A stretch of DNA of 64,000 nucleotides from Lithodes maja (lineage: Eukaryota; Arthropoda; Malacostraca; Decapoda; Lithodidae). Position 1 is the stretch's first letter; each line of letters opens with the position of its first letter. The stretch lies in NCBI GenBank assembly GCA_037953745.1, contig JBAKBP010007901.1, positions 31,661 to 95,660 of the forward strand. The letters are read 5' to 3'. Shown here piece after piece: positions 63,345 to 64,000 of the stretch. The position numbers and the translations under genes are program-made. Below the pieces are notes generated by a model that did no database searches, was not told the DNA's origin, and worked only from the letters and a program-made list of their open reading frames with translations.

Positions 63345-64000
63345 CTAGTTGACCCCGTTTTTTGAACGGAAATCCTTGACTGCATCGTTCAGCAGACGAC
63401 CAAGACGTGCAGCTCCTACTTCATTGAGATGTACACCATCTCCTGAAAACAAAGATTTATCATAGTAAAAATTATCCCACGTGTTGACAAAGCCGATGTT
63501 CTCCTCCCTGCAGAGTTTGGCTAGTCGGCGATTTGTACTGGTAGCTATGTTGTAGAATCGGTTTTCTACATCAATCCGGGGAACAATTCCTGAAATTAAG
63601 ATTCTATTAGATTTTTCCTTGAAGGACCTGATCAGCCGCCGGTACTTGCAAAGTAGTTCCTCTGACCGCGTCCGTTGGACATCGTTAGATCCAACGTGGA
63701 TGATGTACGTAGTGCTTGCGGGGGCGAGCCTGGAAACCTCTTCCAGAGCCGCAACAATGTCGTCCACGCCGCCACCTGGGATACAGAATCGCTTTCTGGT
63801 CCTGGGTGCCCTGGCGCAGAACTCGGTTAGTTGGCCACGGACCATGGAGTCGCCCACAAGCCGAACTTCTTCCGTTTCCTCTTCCTCGTCAATAGCCAGA
63901 ATTTTGAAGCGGTTTTGGCATGTTGTCGGGATGACCTTCCTGGTACTGGTACTGGGATGGACATTGTTTCTCACTAACTGAAAGTTGTCCTGGGGGGGAG
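63345..64000 (-). pseudogene. CR1-d ORF1, truncated by the window edge
   Basis: Open from beyond the window to a stop at 63345. Visible: ILAIDEEEETEEVRLVGDSM, VRGQLTEFCARAPRTRKRFC, IIHVGSNDVQRTRSEELLC, GIVPRIDVE, FVNTWDNFYYDKS, DGVHLNEVGAARLGRLLNDA: all SGNH residues (Ser, Asn, Asp, His) are intact. The N-terminal zinc finger is not in the window, so intactness of the whole ORF is unknown. Confidence 0.85.

Larger units (their letters stand above)
59854..64000 (-). mobile_element. CR1-d, runs off the window
   Basis: 3' end with (AAAGGAGTAC)n at 59854, ORF2 and ORF1, closest to CR1-a. Interrupted by a short RTE-1 insertion at 60781-61131. The 5' UTR is beyond the window. Confidence 0.9.

Overview
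This window is eukaryotic, transposon-dominated DNA from an invertebrate. No host protein-coding gene can be supported. The evidence is the density of non-LTR retrotransposons (CR1-like, RTE-like and three further LINE families), a Penelope-like element fragment, tRNA-like repeats, poly(A)-tailed SINE-like copies, palindromic MITEs and very long micro- and minisatellites. The mixture resembles large arthropod genomes such as decapod crustaceans, but that assignment is an inference from repeat style and not a demonstrated match.

Layout. 1-15 kb is a mosaic of small palindromic TIR elements (many flanked by TTAA and starting CCC), a dispersed ~300-bp repeat family (Fam-300), a degenerate LINE (LINE-A, 5.3-8.3 kb) and three tandem arrays (31-, 64- and 74-bp units), each lying inside one of the palindromic elements. 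15-20.2 kb is a minus-strand LINE (LINE-B) with a zinc finger, a 2A-like motif, endonuclease and RT, split by a nested TTAA-flanked DNA element. 21-31 kb holds an RTE-type LINE (RTE-1) inside a ~185-bp repeat. One RTE-1 copy is split by a CR1 element (CR1-a), which is itself split by a 411-bp TTAA element; a 1.7-kb LTR-like unit follows. 30.8-32.6 kb is a fold-back element with a second TIR element nested in it. 33-37.6 kb is a GGCCTA-rich stretch without genes, containing a tandem duplication. 37.6-38.3 kb is a clean TTAA MITE. 39.5-45.3 kb is a nearly intact CR1 (CR1-b). 45.6-48.6 kb is a decayed LINE with a YVDD RT motif (LINE-C), again with a TTAA insertion. 50.5-53.3 kb holds a fold-back hairpin, a second RTE family (RTE-2) and a Penelope-like 3' end. 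53.3-58.8 kb is a CR1 copy (CR1-c) with both ORFs open, followed by a (TG)n(AG)n minisatellite and another CR1 (CR1-d) that runs off the window and carries a young RTE-1 insertion with a 22-bp target duplication.

How the parts relate. The elements date one another. RTE-1 and CR1 insert into each other, and TTAA elements cut cleanly into LINE-B, LINE-C and CR1-a, so removing them together with one TTAA restores the interrupted reading frames. The CR1 copies form two subfamilies (a with d, b with c). CR1 ORF1 encodes a cysteine motif plus an SGNH-type esterase domain, and ORF2 an apurinic endonuclease plus RT.

The most unusual signal is a recurrent 8-mer, TACCGGTA. It occurs 12 times. In several cases a homologous copy lacks exactly six bases, as expected if TA had become TA-CCGG-TA, which resembles excision scars of a TA-targeting transposon.
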